Of a DNA stretch of 8,654 nucleotides, positions 1-6,224 are shown one piece after another. The stretch is from Allobrachymonas sp. Its GTDB lineage: Bacteria > Pseudomonadota > Gammaproteobacteria > Burkholderiales > Burkholderiaceae_C. Where the stretch lies: positions 1 to 8,654 of the forward strand of contig JAGOGU010000051.1 in NCBI GenBank assembly GCA_017996515.1, in the 5' to 3' direction. The notes beneath the pieces were generated by a model. That model was given only the letters and a program-made list of their open reading frames with translations, was not told the origin of the DNA and searched no databases. The first letter of the stretch is position 1; each line of letters starts with the position of its first letter. The translations under genes were made by a program, and so were the position numbers.

Positions 1-1895
1 CTGACACCCATACCCGCCACAAACACCCCCACCGCCAGCCATTGATACAGCGCCAACCCGGCCAGTTTGCGCGTTTGCACCTCGCCGCGGTATTGTTCTT
101 CGGCAAAACGCGCCAGCGAAGACAACACCAGATACACGCCTGCAATGCAAGTCGCAGGTGCATGCGTCATCCACATGCGCCACAGCACAGCAAAAATCAG
201 CAGATTACCCACTATGGAATACAGTTGTGTCGGATGGATCGGCACGCCCCGCAGATGGCTCAGCGCCGCCACGCGCGAACGGGGGTGATGCACGCACAGC
301 CCCAAGGCCGTAAACACGGGCCTGCCATGGCAGCAGCCCTGCACCAAACAACGCAACCGGCCTATGGCCTGCGCCAGCGGTGCCGCAGCCGCAAAGGCGG
401 CCATCACGGCAGAACCGATGGCCCAATCGTATATCGCCAACGCGATAGACGCTGCAGCCGCCCCAAACAAAAAGCCGTAATAGCCAAAAGGGCGCGACAG
501 GGCGCTGCCGCCCTCCAGCCAATATCCCCAAGCGCCTGCGGCAAAAATGGCCACCACAAATACCGCGGCCATAGGCGCCAGCAGCTGCGGCCCCAACAAC
601 CACGCCGCCAACAAAATGCCCACGCCTGCTGCCAGGCCAGACCAGATCGCATGGTTGATGATGCGCACCGGCCCGATCTCTACCGCGCACCAGGCATTGG
701 CAAGTCGCTCGCAGCCGCGCACCAATGCGGCCCAGACGGCTTGATGGTGCCAGCACGCCAGCGCCAACATCACGCCCGCAGGAATATCCAGCACAGCATG
801 TGCCCCCACCAGAACGCAACTGAGGCCCGTAGCCACTACCAGCGCCCACCACAGCCCAGACCAGCGCGCAAAACGCATCTGCAAGCACAAGGCAGCCAGT
901 GTGGCCCACACCATGTGGAAAGAAGGGCATGCCAACCAATCGGCATCCCATGCACGGTTCATCTGCATCAACCCAGCCGCCAGTCCTGTGTGCGCACCGG
1001 GTAAAAGCTCTGCGCGGGCCGGCCACAACAGCATGCAGGCAAAACCTGCAGCGGTCGCCAGCCAGGCGCTGATGGTGTAGCGGCGCAAGGCCTGCATCGT
1101 CGGCAAGCACAAAGGCGCCACAACGGCCAGCAGATAGGTGGCCGAATACACAGATACCGCGACGTGCATGCCATGCACCGCCCATTCGGCCTGCGTCAGA
1201 TAGTGGTACCCCTCCAGCTCCCAGGGCATGCGCAAAGACCATGCGTCGGCAGGTGCCGGCATTTGAGCCAACAAGACATACAGGCAGGCCCAAGGCAGCA
1301 GAGCCACTGCTGTTGCCGCCACCCTTCTGGCCGCGCTGGCGCTGGATGCAACCGTTTTGCCATTCGCTGCGTGTTGCTTGTTTGCGGCCACACTCGCTCC
1401 TGCAACATCTGGCACGGGCAGACCCAACCACACCGGGCGTTGCACCTGCGCGCCAAAGCGCTGGCGCATGTCGGGTGCTTCGTAACCAACAACCAAGGCA
1501 GCGCATGCCAGCGCCGACAGGGGCGCTGCCATCCAAAACCCTGCGCGCGAACCTGCCAGCACCGCCACCCCGGCCACGCAACACACAAAGCCCACATAAA
1601 TCGGATGCCGAAGCCAGGCGTAGCACGATTGCCGCACCAGCTTCTTGGGCGGGAAGGCATTCATCGGCAGCCCGTGACCCAACAGCCACAAATCACGCAT
1701 CGCAGCCGCCATCAAGCCCAGGCCGACTGCCGTCAGCAGCGCGCCCATCCACGCCGGCAAAGGCAACGGCCAAAGTGCCAGACCCGAGCCATCCAGCCGC
1801 CAGGCCCAACCCGCCAGCAACAACGGCAACACCACAGTGAACAAAGCACCATAGGCCCACGGCCCCCAGTTTGGCTTGCGCTTTTTCATGGCCAT
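1..1895 (-). CDS. Three-domain membrane enzyme: methyltransferase-like + PAP2-like + Lgt-like (3' end off window)
   Basis: The frame is open for 631 codons from ATG 1895 to the window edge. Residues 1-155 look like an ICMT/PEMT-type membrane methyltransferase: hydrophobic segments, then R-H-P-I-Y at 96-100 and an acidic patch with R-F-G at 139-148. Residues about 190-395 resemble a PAP2 phosphatase of the inositolphosphotransferase-like type: P-S-F-H at 324-327 and G-A-H-A-V-L-D at 364-370, giving the two histidines and the aspartate. Residues about 405-631 resemble Lgt: GRLRCLVQGCCHG at 512-524, HPTQLY at 554-559 and RFAEEQYRGE at 596-605. Compared with canonical Lgt, the Asn and Glu of GRxGNFxNxExxG are Cys here, so lipoprotein transfer is not assured. 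Only a few residues should be missing at the C-terminus. GGAGG at 1900-1904 serves ATG 1895 (4-nt spacing) or ATG 1889 (10 nt). The latter overlaps the upstream TGA as ATGA, so coupling is likely. Domain calls come from motifs; the substrate is unknown. Confidence 0.88.
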   Translation of the reverse strand, partial: MAMKKRKPNWGPWAYGALFTVVLPLLLAGWAWRLDGSGLALWPLPLPAWMGALLTAVGLGLMAAAMRDLWLLGHGLPMNAFPPKKLVRQSCYAWLRHPIYVGFVCCVAGVAVLAGSRAGFWMAAPLSALACAALVVGYEAPDMRQRFGAQVQRPVWLGLPVPDVAGASVAANKQHAANGKTVASSASAARRVAATAVALLPWACLYVLLAQMPAPADAWSLRMPWELEGYHYLTQAEWAVHGMHVAVSVYSATYLLAVVAPLCLPTMQALRRYTISAWLATAAGFACMLLWPARAELLPGAHTGLAAGLMQMNRAWDADWLACPSFHMVWATLAALCLQMRFARWSGLWWALVVATGLSCVLVGAHAVLDIPAGVMLALACWHHQAVWAALVRGCERLANAWCAVEIGPVRIINHAIWSGLAAGVGILLAAWLLGPQLLAPMAAVFVVAIFAAGAWGYWLEGGSALSRPFGYYGFLFGAAAASIALAIYDWAIGSAVMAAFAAAAPLAQAIGRLRCLVQGCCHGRPVFTALGLCVHHPRSRVAALSHLRGVPIHPTQLYSIVGNLLIFAVLWRMWMTHAPATCIAGVYLVLSSLARFAEEQYRGEVQTRKLAGLALYQWLAVGVFVAGMGV

Positions 1896-2665
1896 TGCAC
1901 CTCCTCGTAAATGGCATGCCCTTGGTCGGCCACCTGCCCATGCAGATGCAAAGTGGCTGCTGCCACCCATTTGCTTTCTACCCCTGCCAAAAAATCGGGT
2001 GTGGCCAAACGGCGCAGGCCAGCCAATGCCTGCAAAGCCCCTTGCCCCAGCGATTCGTGCACGATGGGCTGTTGCGCGTGCAGATCCAACCGCGCGGTGG
2101 CTGTGCTGACCCGATCGTGATCGATCTGGCAAACGGCATCCGCATGCCCATTCAGCAACGCCAGTTGCAGATTCTTTTGGCCTTGCCATTCCACCCAGAT
2201 CAGGCTGTGGCGTGCGCCGCAAAACCGCCCCCATTTGAGGGTGCGCAAGCCCAGCTGCCACGGCGCCACGCGCAGCGTCAAGCGCTCTACATATCCTCGG
2301 CCTTGGTATGTGCCATCCGGCGCATACACCCGCCCATTGCGCACCACAGGCTCCCACACCACGGCTTGATGCTGCTGTTGCCAAAGAGTATGCGATGCTG
2401 CTTGCACGCCCTGCCAGCGCCAACAGGCAACACCGCCTGCAGCGTGCGCTTGGGGCCAACACAAGGTATCTGCCGCCACATCCGGCCAAGGCATGCGCTG
2501 CGCACCCCACACGATGTGCGCATGGCGCTGCGCGCCCAAGGCAGCGCGATACCCCAACGCCAAAGGCCCCCAACGCAAACGTGCCAGGTACAGAATATGT
2601 GGCTGACCCCTGTCATCCACCCAGTCGGCATACCATTTTTCAAGATACATACAGCGCCCATCCAT
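1886..2665 (-). CDS. Uncharacterised lipocalin-like (CrtC/AttH-type?) protein
   Basis: About 259 residues from ATG 2665. It is rich in Trp, Tyr and Gly with a beta-strand look, and has no signal peptide or membrane segment. Recurring motifs are MYLEKWYADWVDD (6-18), YLARLRWG (26-33), YQGRGYVERL (120-129), a PW...LKWGRF block (135-148), LIWVEWQG (155-162) and a C-terminal YEEVQWP. The GxGYxE and WGRF...WxxWxG pattern recalls the lipocalin-like fold of carotenoid 1,2-hydratase (CrtC)/AttH proteins. This is recollection of a motif style, not a search result, and no enzymatic role is claimed. The stop TGA (1888-1886) overlaps an ATG of the three-domain membrane enzyme, whose Shine-Dalgarno lies inside this gene, so both are probably made from one message. 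The start is uncertain: the frame opens at TTG 2812 directly after an in-frame TAG, but that extension has less coding-like codon use. ATG 2650 is also possible. No start has a good ribosome binding site. Confidence 0.68.
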   Translation of the reverse strand: MDGRCMYLEKWYADWVDDRGQPHILYLARLRWGPLALGYRAALGAQRHAHIVWGAQRMPWPDVAADTLCWPQAHAAGGVACWRWQGVQAASHTLWQQQHQAVVWEPVVRNGRVYAPDGTYQGRGYVERLTLRVAPWQLGLRTLKWGRFCGARHSLIWVEWQGQKNLQLALLNGHADAVCQIDHDRVSTATARLDLHAQQPIVHESLGQGALQALAGLRRLATPDFLAGVESKWVAAATLHLHGQVADQGHAIYEEVQWP

Positions 2666-2829
2666 GCAAACACGCAAGCACACTGGCTGTGCCGCAATGG
2701 CATGATCTTGCCGGTTTTGCGCTGCTACGTGTGCGGCAAATGGCAGACGTATCTTGTGCTGGTACTGCGGGTAGATGGCTGCAATACCTTGTGCCCGCAG
2801 TAGACACGCCAACTAGAACATGGCCGCAG

Positions 2830-2873
2830 CGCAGATGCGGTATCGGCAGACGCTCTGCCGCCTTGTATCTGCG
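2830..2873 (-). terminator. Nested stem-loop after the TPR gene
   Basis: An inner perfect dyad CGGCAGA/TCTGCCG (2844-2860, 3-nt loop) is enclosed by outer arms CGCAGAT (2830-2836) and ATCTGCG (2867-2873). It begins one base past the TPR gene's TAA. There is no U-tract on either strand, so it is not a textbook intrinsic terminator. It could be an RNA 3'-end stabiliser or a protein-binding dyad. Confidence 0.45.
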
Positions 2874-3644
2874 TTATTTGATGCCAACCTTGCCCAAAGC
2901 CGCATCCAGCCGCTTGAGCAGTTTCTTGTTCAACACCTTGGCGTGGCGGTTGCCCTGCCAATGTCGCATGATGGTTTGCAACTCGGCATGCTGCTTGCGC
3001 GCCACGTCGAGATGTCCGTTTTCTGCCGCCCAAATGGCGTATTCGGCGTGCGCCTCGAACGAACCAAAACGCTTTGCGGCTTCATCGAACAGCATGCGCG
3101 CATCCAGTTGCTGGCCCAGCGCCGCATGCGTTTGCGCCAGCGCGATGGTGACGGCTTCGGGCCGGAACTGCGGGTCTTGCGCCCGAATCTGCCGCAGCAG
3201 CTCTTGCGCCGCCGCGGCCTGTTGGTTCGCCAAACGCGCGCGGGCAGCGCCCAGGCGAATTTCAGGATCTGACGCAAACGGGCCTTGCAGGCAGGCCTCG
3301 TAATGTTCGGCTGCAGCGCCGGGTTGATCGGCCTCCAGCAGGCATTGCGCCAGTTGCATGCGATTTTGCGCGGTGGGTGTCAGCTCGTAGGCCTTTTGCG
3401 CATCGCGCAGCGCCTTGCCCGGATCCAGTGTTTGCATGGCCACGCTGGCAACCTTGCCAACTTTGCGCTCCAACCGAGATTCAGGCAGATAGATGGCGAA
3501 AAAGTACACCACGCTCCCCAACATGGGGAACATGAAAAGGATCAGCAGCCAATACAACTCACGCCCGCGACGAACGGCATGGACGGCAAAAAAGAGCGCC
3601 ACGAAGACGTGCAGCCCACCCAAAATGTACGAAAAATCAAACAT
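2874..3644 (-). CDS. Membrane-anchored tetratricopeptide-repeat protein
   Basis: 256 residues from ATG 3644, preceded by AGAGG six bases upstream. Residues 5-22 form one hydrophobic segment. Residues 30-53 (YWLLILFMFPMLGSVVYFFA) form a second, which resembles the PLDc_N membrane hairpin. From about 75 to 220 the chain is Ala-rich helical with TPR-like spacing (AQKAYELTPTAQNRMQLAQCLLEADQPGAAAEHYEACL, then further AxxLA...G...A units). The last 30 residues are basic (KVLNKKLLKRLDAALGKVGIK). TPRs bind proteins, so a cytoplasmic scaffold tethered to the inner membrane is a reasonable inference; the partner is unknown. The frame stays open far upstream to 4439, but that stretch is the wrong frame of the asparaginase gene. 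It lies 163 bp after the asparaginase stop and 208 bp before the next ATG, with a stem-loop in each gap, so the operon link is uncertain. Confidence 0.85.
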   Translation of the reverse strand: MFDFSYILGGLHVFVALFFAVHAVRRGRELYWLLILFMFPMLGSVVYFFAIYLPESRLERKVGKVASVAMQTLDPGKALRDAQKAYELTPTAQNRMQLAQCLLEADQPGAAAEHYEACLQGPFASDPEIRLGAARARLANQQAAAAQELLRQIRAQDPQFRPEAVTIALAQTHAALGQQLDARMLFDEAAKRFGSFEAHAEYAIWAAENGHLDVARKQHAELQTIMRHWQGNRHAKVLNKKLLKRLDAALGKVGIK

Positions 3645-3743
3645 GCAAAGCCTCTGCGGTTCGGGCCATTCGATCAATAAACGACAGACGGGCGCAGTAG
3701 AAACCACCTGCCCGCGCCACGTGCAGTCAGCATTGTGCCAGCA

Positions 3744-3792
3744 CTGGAAACCCTGCGCTTGCGCACACTTTTTATGTGTGCGCAGATTCCAG
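3744..3792 (-). terminator. Nested stem-loop after the asparaginase gene
   Basis: A perfect 9-bp dyad TGCGCACAC/GTGTGCGCA (3760-3784) encloses a 7-nt loop (TTTTTAT on the plus strand). Outer arms CTGGAA (3744-3749) and TTCCAG (3787-3792) enclose it. It starts 15 bases past the asparaginase stop. The stem is strong but no T-run follows on either strand, so termination is probable rather than shown. A regulatory dyad is the alternative. Confidence 0.5.
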
Positions 3793-3807
3793 GCGCTTCT
3801 TCCGACC

Positions 3808-4851
3808 TTATCGCCCCAGCAGCTGCAACAGCAATTGCACGCGCGCCTTGCTGACTGGTAAAGCTGCAGTCGCTTCACCTGCATCCGCTTGGCCGGGCGT
3901 GTGCCACAGCAAAGGCACGGCGTCTGCATCCACACCCGCAGCGCCTGCCGCGGTGCTGCGCACCACCGCGCTGGCTGTGCAACGGGGCGCCTGCACCACC
4001 GTGATGCCTTGTGCGGCCAGCGCATGCGCCGCTTCTTCCAGCGCCCGATGTACGGTGGCATTGCCCGTGGCCACCAACACCACGCCTTGCACGCCCGCCT
4101 GCGCCAGTGCCTGCAAGGCGCGGGCATGCGCCCCTGCGTGCGTGTGCAATACCTCGACCCACGGCCATTGCTCTGGCGGCAGGCTTTGTACCGCCGCCCA
4201 CAGCCCGGGGTTGGTGCCGAGCTGCGGCCAGCCAAAGGGTGGGCGCAACCAACGTATGCGGCCTTCTTCCGCATAGGCCAGCGGCCCTGTGTCGCCACTG
4301 CCAAAGGCATCCAGCCGATAAGGATGCATTTTTTGCACGGCATGTGCCGCATGCACTTGCCCCGACACAACCGCCAGCACGCCGCTGGCACGCGCATCGC
4401 GCGCCAGCGCCACGGCATCGGCCATGTTTTGCGGGCCATCGCTCAAACGGGCGGTGGCCGGTCGCATGGCGCAGGTCAGCACCAAGGGCTTGTTGTGCCA
4501 TGCCGCCGCATGCGGGGCTGCAGCCAGTGCCTGTTGCAGAAAAAATGCTGTTTCTTCAAGCGTATCGGTGCCGTGCGTGAGCACCACGGCGCGCACATCG
4601 GCTTGCGCCAGCCAATGCGCACAGCGCTGCGCCAGCGCCTGCCACGTGGCAAAGTCCATGTCTTTGCTGTCAAGCTGGGCCACCTGCTCACCCTGCAAGG
4701 TGTCTGTGCCCAGCAAATCCTGCAAACCCGCAATGTGTTGCAGCAGGTCTTGCACATTCAGTTGTGCCGCCTGATACGCCACCCCTTCGCCCGCATGCGC
4801 CGCCTGCCCGGCAATGGTGCCGCCTGTTGCCAAAACCACAATCTTTGCCAT
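3808..4851 (-). CDS. L-asparaginase (asparaginase/glutaminase family), cytoplasmic form
   Basis: 347 residues. The enzyme family hydrolyses L-asparagine to aspartate and ammonia. The N-terminus ATGGTIAG (8-15) carries the nucleophile Thr12, with a Tyr at 26. THGTDTLEET (92-101) supplies the Thr95-Asp96 pair, and Lys174 sits in the K...GSGDTGPLAY segment, so the catalytic set of the bacterial bi-domain family looks complete. A Ser62 in DSKDM fits the substrate-binding serine. There is no signal peptide: the first beta strand starts at residue 3, so the enzyme should stay in the cytoplasm even though the motifs are type II-like. ATG 4851 is chosen over TTG 4872 because the family begins right at MAKIVVLATGG and an AGAGGG lies upstream. 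It is divergent from lexA with 116 bp between start codons, and two LexA boxes fall 33-67 bp upstream of this ATG. Glutaminase side activity cannot be judged. Confidence 0.93.
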   Translation of the reverse strand: MAKIVVLATGGTIAGQAAHAGEGVAYQAAQLNVQDLLQHIAGLQDLLGTDTLQGEQVAQLDSKDMDFATWQALAQRCAHWLAQADVRAVVLTHGTDTLEETAFFLQQALAAAPHAAAWHNKPLVLTCAMRPATARLSDGPQNMADAVALARDARASGVLAVVSGQVHAAHAVQKMHPYRLDAFGSGDTGPLAYAEEGRIRWLRPPFGWPQLGTNPGLWAAVQSLPPEQWPWVEVLHTHAGAHARALQALAQAGVQGVVLVATGNATVHRALEEAAHALAAQGITVVQAPRCTASAVVRSTAAGAAGVDADAVPLLWHTPGQADAGEATAALPVSKARVQLLLQLLGR

Positions 4852-4866
4852 TTTTGCCGCACCCTC

Positions 4867-4894
4867 TTGCAAAATCCAAAAAACTGGTTAAAAA
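4867..4894 (+). promoter_or_regulatory. Candidate sigma-70 promoter of lexA
   Basis: TTGCAA (4867-4872) and TAAAAA (4889-4894) are separated by 16 bp. The -10 lies inside LexA box 1, as expected for autorepression. Both hexamers match consensus at four of six positions. An alternative -10 is TAAATA at 4908-4913, inside box 2. Confidence 0.4.
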
Positions 4895-4899
4895 TACAG
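4884..4899 (+). promoter_or_regulatory. LexA box 1
   Basis: CTGGTTAAAAATACAG matches the gammaproteobacterial/betaproteobacterial LexA operator pattern CTG-N10-CAG with an A/T-rich core. It lies 68 bp upstream of the lexA ATG and 33 bp upstream of the asparaginase ATG. Confidence 0.85.
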
Positions 4900-4902
4900 T
4901 TA

Positions 4903-4918
4903 CTGGATAAATATCCAG
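4903..4918 (+). promoter_or_regulatory. LexA box 2
   Basis: CTGGATAAATATCCAG is an almost perfect CTGG-N8-CCAG palindrome. Its centre is 19 bp from the centre of box 1, the tandem arrangement known for autoregulated lexA genes. It lies 49 bp upstream of the lexA ATG. Confidence 0.85.
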
Positions 4919-4967
4919 ATTTAACCGACTGATCCGCCCCCACCGAGCGGAGAAAGTGTAGGGGATC

Positions 4968-5624
4968 ATGAACAACACCGTCAAACTCACCGCCCGCCAA
5001 CAGCAAATTCTGGAACTGATCCAGCACGCCATTGCCAACACCGGCGCGCCACCCACACGGGCAGAAATCGCCACAGAGCTGGGCTTTCGTTCAGCCAATG
5101 CAGCCGAAGAGCATTTGCAGGCGCTGGCGCGCAAAGGCGTGATTGAGCTGGTCAGCGGCACCTCGCGCGGCATTCGGCTCAAGCACACGGCAGCGCCCGC
5201 CAGCATGCAGCAGCAAACACTCGATGCATTCGCCCAACTGGCCTTGCCGCTAATTGGCCGCGTGGCCGCAGGCTCGCCCCTCCTTGCGCAAGAGCATGTG
5301 GACACCACCTACCACGTGGCTCCCACACTGTTTGCACACAAGCCCGATTACCTGCTCAAGGTGCGCGGCATGTCGATGCGCGATGTCGGCATCCTGGACG
5401 GCGATTTGCTGGCCGTGCAAGCCACGCAAGATGTGCGCAACGGCCAAATTGTGGTGGCGCGGCTAGGCGAAGAAGTCACCGTCAAACGCTACCAGCGCCT
5501 GCCCTCGCATATCGAGTTACACGCAGAAAACCCCGACTACCCCACGATCATGGTGCACCCCGGCGACCCCTTCGCCATTGAAGGGCTGGCCGTGGGCCTG
5601 ATTCGCAACAGTGTGCTGATGTAA
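4968..5624 (+). CDS. lexA: LexA, SOS repressor and self-cleaving peptidase (S24 family)
   Basis: 218 residues. The N-terminal winged helix-turn-helix spans about 1-70: [10 protein letters not shown], the [13 protein letters not shown] recognition region, then [19 protein letters not shown]. The C-terminal latent peptidase has the Ala101-Gly102 scissile bond in RVAAGSP, nucleophile Ser136 in GMSM and general base Lys173 in VTVKRY, so it should self-cleave when RecA filaments form. The tandem LexA boxes upstream indicate negative autoregulation. ATG 4968 follows AGGGG only three bases away, a tight ribosome binding site, and the N-terminus fits the family. No sulA-, imuB- or dnaE2-type gene is adjacent. 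The TAA is followed by a T9 run at 5696-5704, but I see no stable hairpin before it. Confidence 0.98.
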   Translation: MNNTVKLTARQQQILELIQHAIANTGAPPTRAEIATELGFRSANAAEEHLQALARKGVIELVSGTSRGIRLKHTAAPASMQQQTLDAFAQLALPLIGRVAAGSPLLAQEHVDTTYHVAPTLFAHKPDYLLKVRGMSMRDVGILDGDLLAVQATQDVRNGQIVVARLGEEVTVKRYQRLPSHIELHAENPDYPTIMVHPGDPFAIEGLAVGLIRNSVLM

Positions 5625-5760
5625 ACCGCACAGGTGGCGCATGCTTTGATCTGCACTTGCCGCTGTATTTGTACCGTCACTTCTGCCTTGCTTCGTTTTT
5701 TTTTATCAGCCAGTGGACTTGACGCTCACCCTCACCTATTCAACTCCGAAAGCTCTCGCC

Positions 5761-5976
5761 ATGACTTCTCTGCTTCCTGTTTCCCGCATCTGGCCCGGCT
5801 TGGTGCGTCTCCTGGGCAATCATGCCGCCTCCAGCTTTCAGCCATACGGCGCAAACGGCGCGCAACAGCGCTTCATCCCCATGGCTGTACTGCTCGACGA
5901 GGCCCAAGCCTACAAGCCCGCACCTGCCTGCCAGCCAAGCGCCATCGCGCTGAGCAAGCCGTTCCGGAATCAATAG
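5761..5976 (+). CDS. Doubtful small hypothetical protein (71 aa)
   Basis: An open frame from ATG 5761 begins MTSLLPVSRIWPGLVRLLGN and ends SKPFRNQ. Third codon positions are rich in G/C, as expected for a gene here. However, there is no clear ribosome binding site, the sequence matches no family I know, and it has no obvious domain. An in-frame GTG 5713 would lengthen it to 87 residues. It does not resemble SulA, the gene that follows lexA in pseudomonads. It may be chance. Confidence 0.25.
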   Translation: MTSLLPVSRIWPGLVRLLGNHAASSFQPYGANGAQQRFIPMAVLLDEAQAYKPAPACQPSAIALSKPFRNQ

Positions 5977-6132
5977 GGTTGGCCACAGACTGTTCTGCGC
6001 GGCGCTGCATACGGATGCGTTGCGTGGCGAGCAACCAAGCGCATACCCACACACCGCCAGAACAAACCCGCATCACGCCTGACACATCGCGCCAAACAAG
6101 ACTGCACACACTCCTTCACCATTGGACACATC

Positions 6133-6150
6133 CATGCGGCAAGCCGCATG
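6133..6150. repeat. Palindrome upstream of the dehydrogenase
   Basis: CATGCGGCAAGCCGCATG has perfect 8-bp arms with a 2-bp centre, about 75 bp before the dehydrogenase start. It could be an operator or a short hairpin. Partial copies (CCGCATG, GCCGCA) overlap it on the right. Confidence 0.6.
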
Positions 6151-6159
6151 CCGCAAGGG

Positions 6160-6185
6160 TTTTGCCAGAAAAAAGAATGGCAAAA
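6160..6185. repeat. Inverted repeat TTTTGCCA / TGGCAAAA
   Basis: 8-bp perfect arms are separated by a 10-bp purine spacer (GAAAAAAGAA). It lies 10 bp right of the CATGCGGC palindrome and 39 bp before the dehydrogenase ATG, a plausible operator position. No convincing promoter hexamers are seen beside it. Confidence 0.5.
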
Positions 6186-6190
6186 ACATG
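6178..6190 (+). repeat. Direct repeat copy 1, TGGCAAAAACATG
   Basis: An exact 13-bp copy recurs at 7275-7287 on the other side of the dehydrogenase gene. One such match in a window this size is close to what chance gives, so it is recorded without functional claim. Confidence 0.35.
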
Positions 6191-6224
6191 GCATTGCGCG
6201 CATCAGATGATGCACAATGTGACC

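Larger units (their letters stand above)
5625..6224. other. 600-bp gap between lexA and the dehydrogenase
   Basis: No gene is recognised with confidence. The gap contains a T9 run (5696-5704), one doubtful 71-codon ORF (5761-5976) and two inverted repeats near its right end (6133-6150 and 6160-6185). The dehydrogenase frame is open across all of it, but the translation upstream of 6207 looks like random sequence. Confidence 0.7.

Noticed and set aside
42..1004. 320-codon open frame on the plus strand
   Set aside because: Antisense shadow of the membrane enzyme: a His/Arg/Gln-rich translation with no domain or ribosome binding site.
205..1689. 494-codon open frame on the minus strand
   Set aside because: It is an alternative frame of the fusion gene. 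The true frame alone has the methyltransferase, PAP2 and Lgt motifs and a ribosome binding site.
3645..4439. N-terminal extension of the TPR gene to 521 codons
   Set aside because: The extension reads the asparaginase gene in the wrong frame. ATG 3644 has its own Shine-Dalgarno and begins a membrane anchor.
4852..4872. TTG start for the asparaginase
   Set aside because: It would add seven residues before the conserved first strand and absorb the ribosome binding site.
3889..4932. 347-codon open frame on the plus strand
   Set aside because: Antisense to the asparaginase, whose full catalytic motifs are on the other strand; its translation is Cys/His/Arg-rich and family-less.
5761..5976. A sulA-like SOS cell-division inhibitor after lexA
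   Set aside because: The small ORF shows no resemblance to SulA and has no LexA box of its own.
5634..6224. N-terminal extension of the dehydrogenase to 536 codons
   Set aside because: The added sequence is low in coding character and the fold starts at NVVILDDYQ near 6228.
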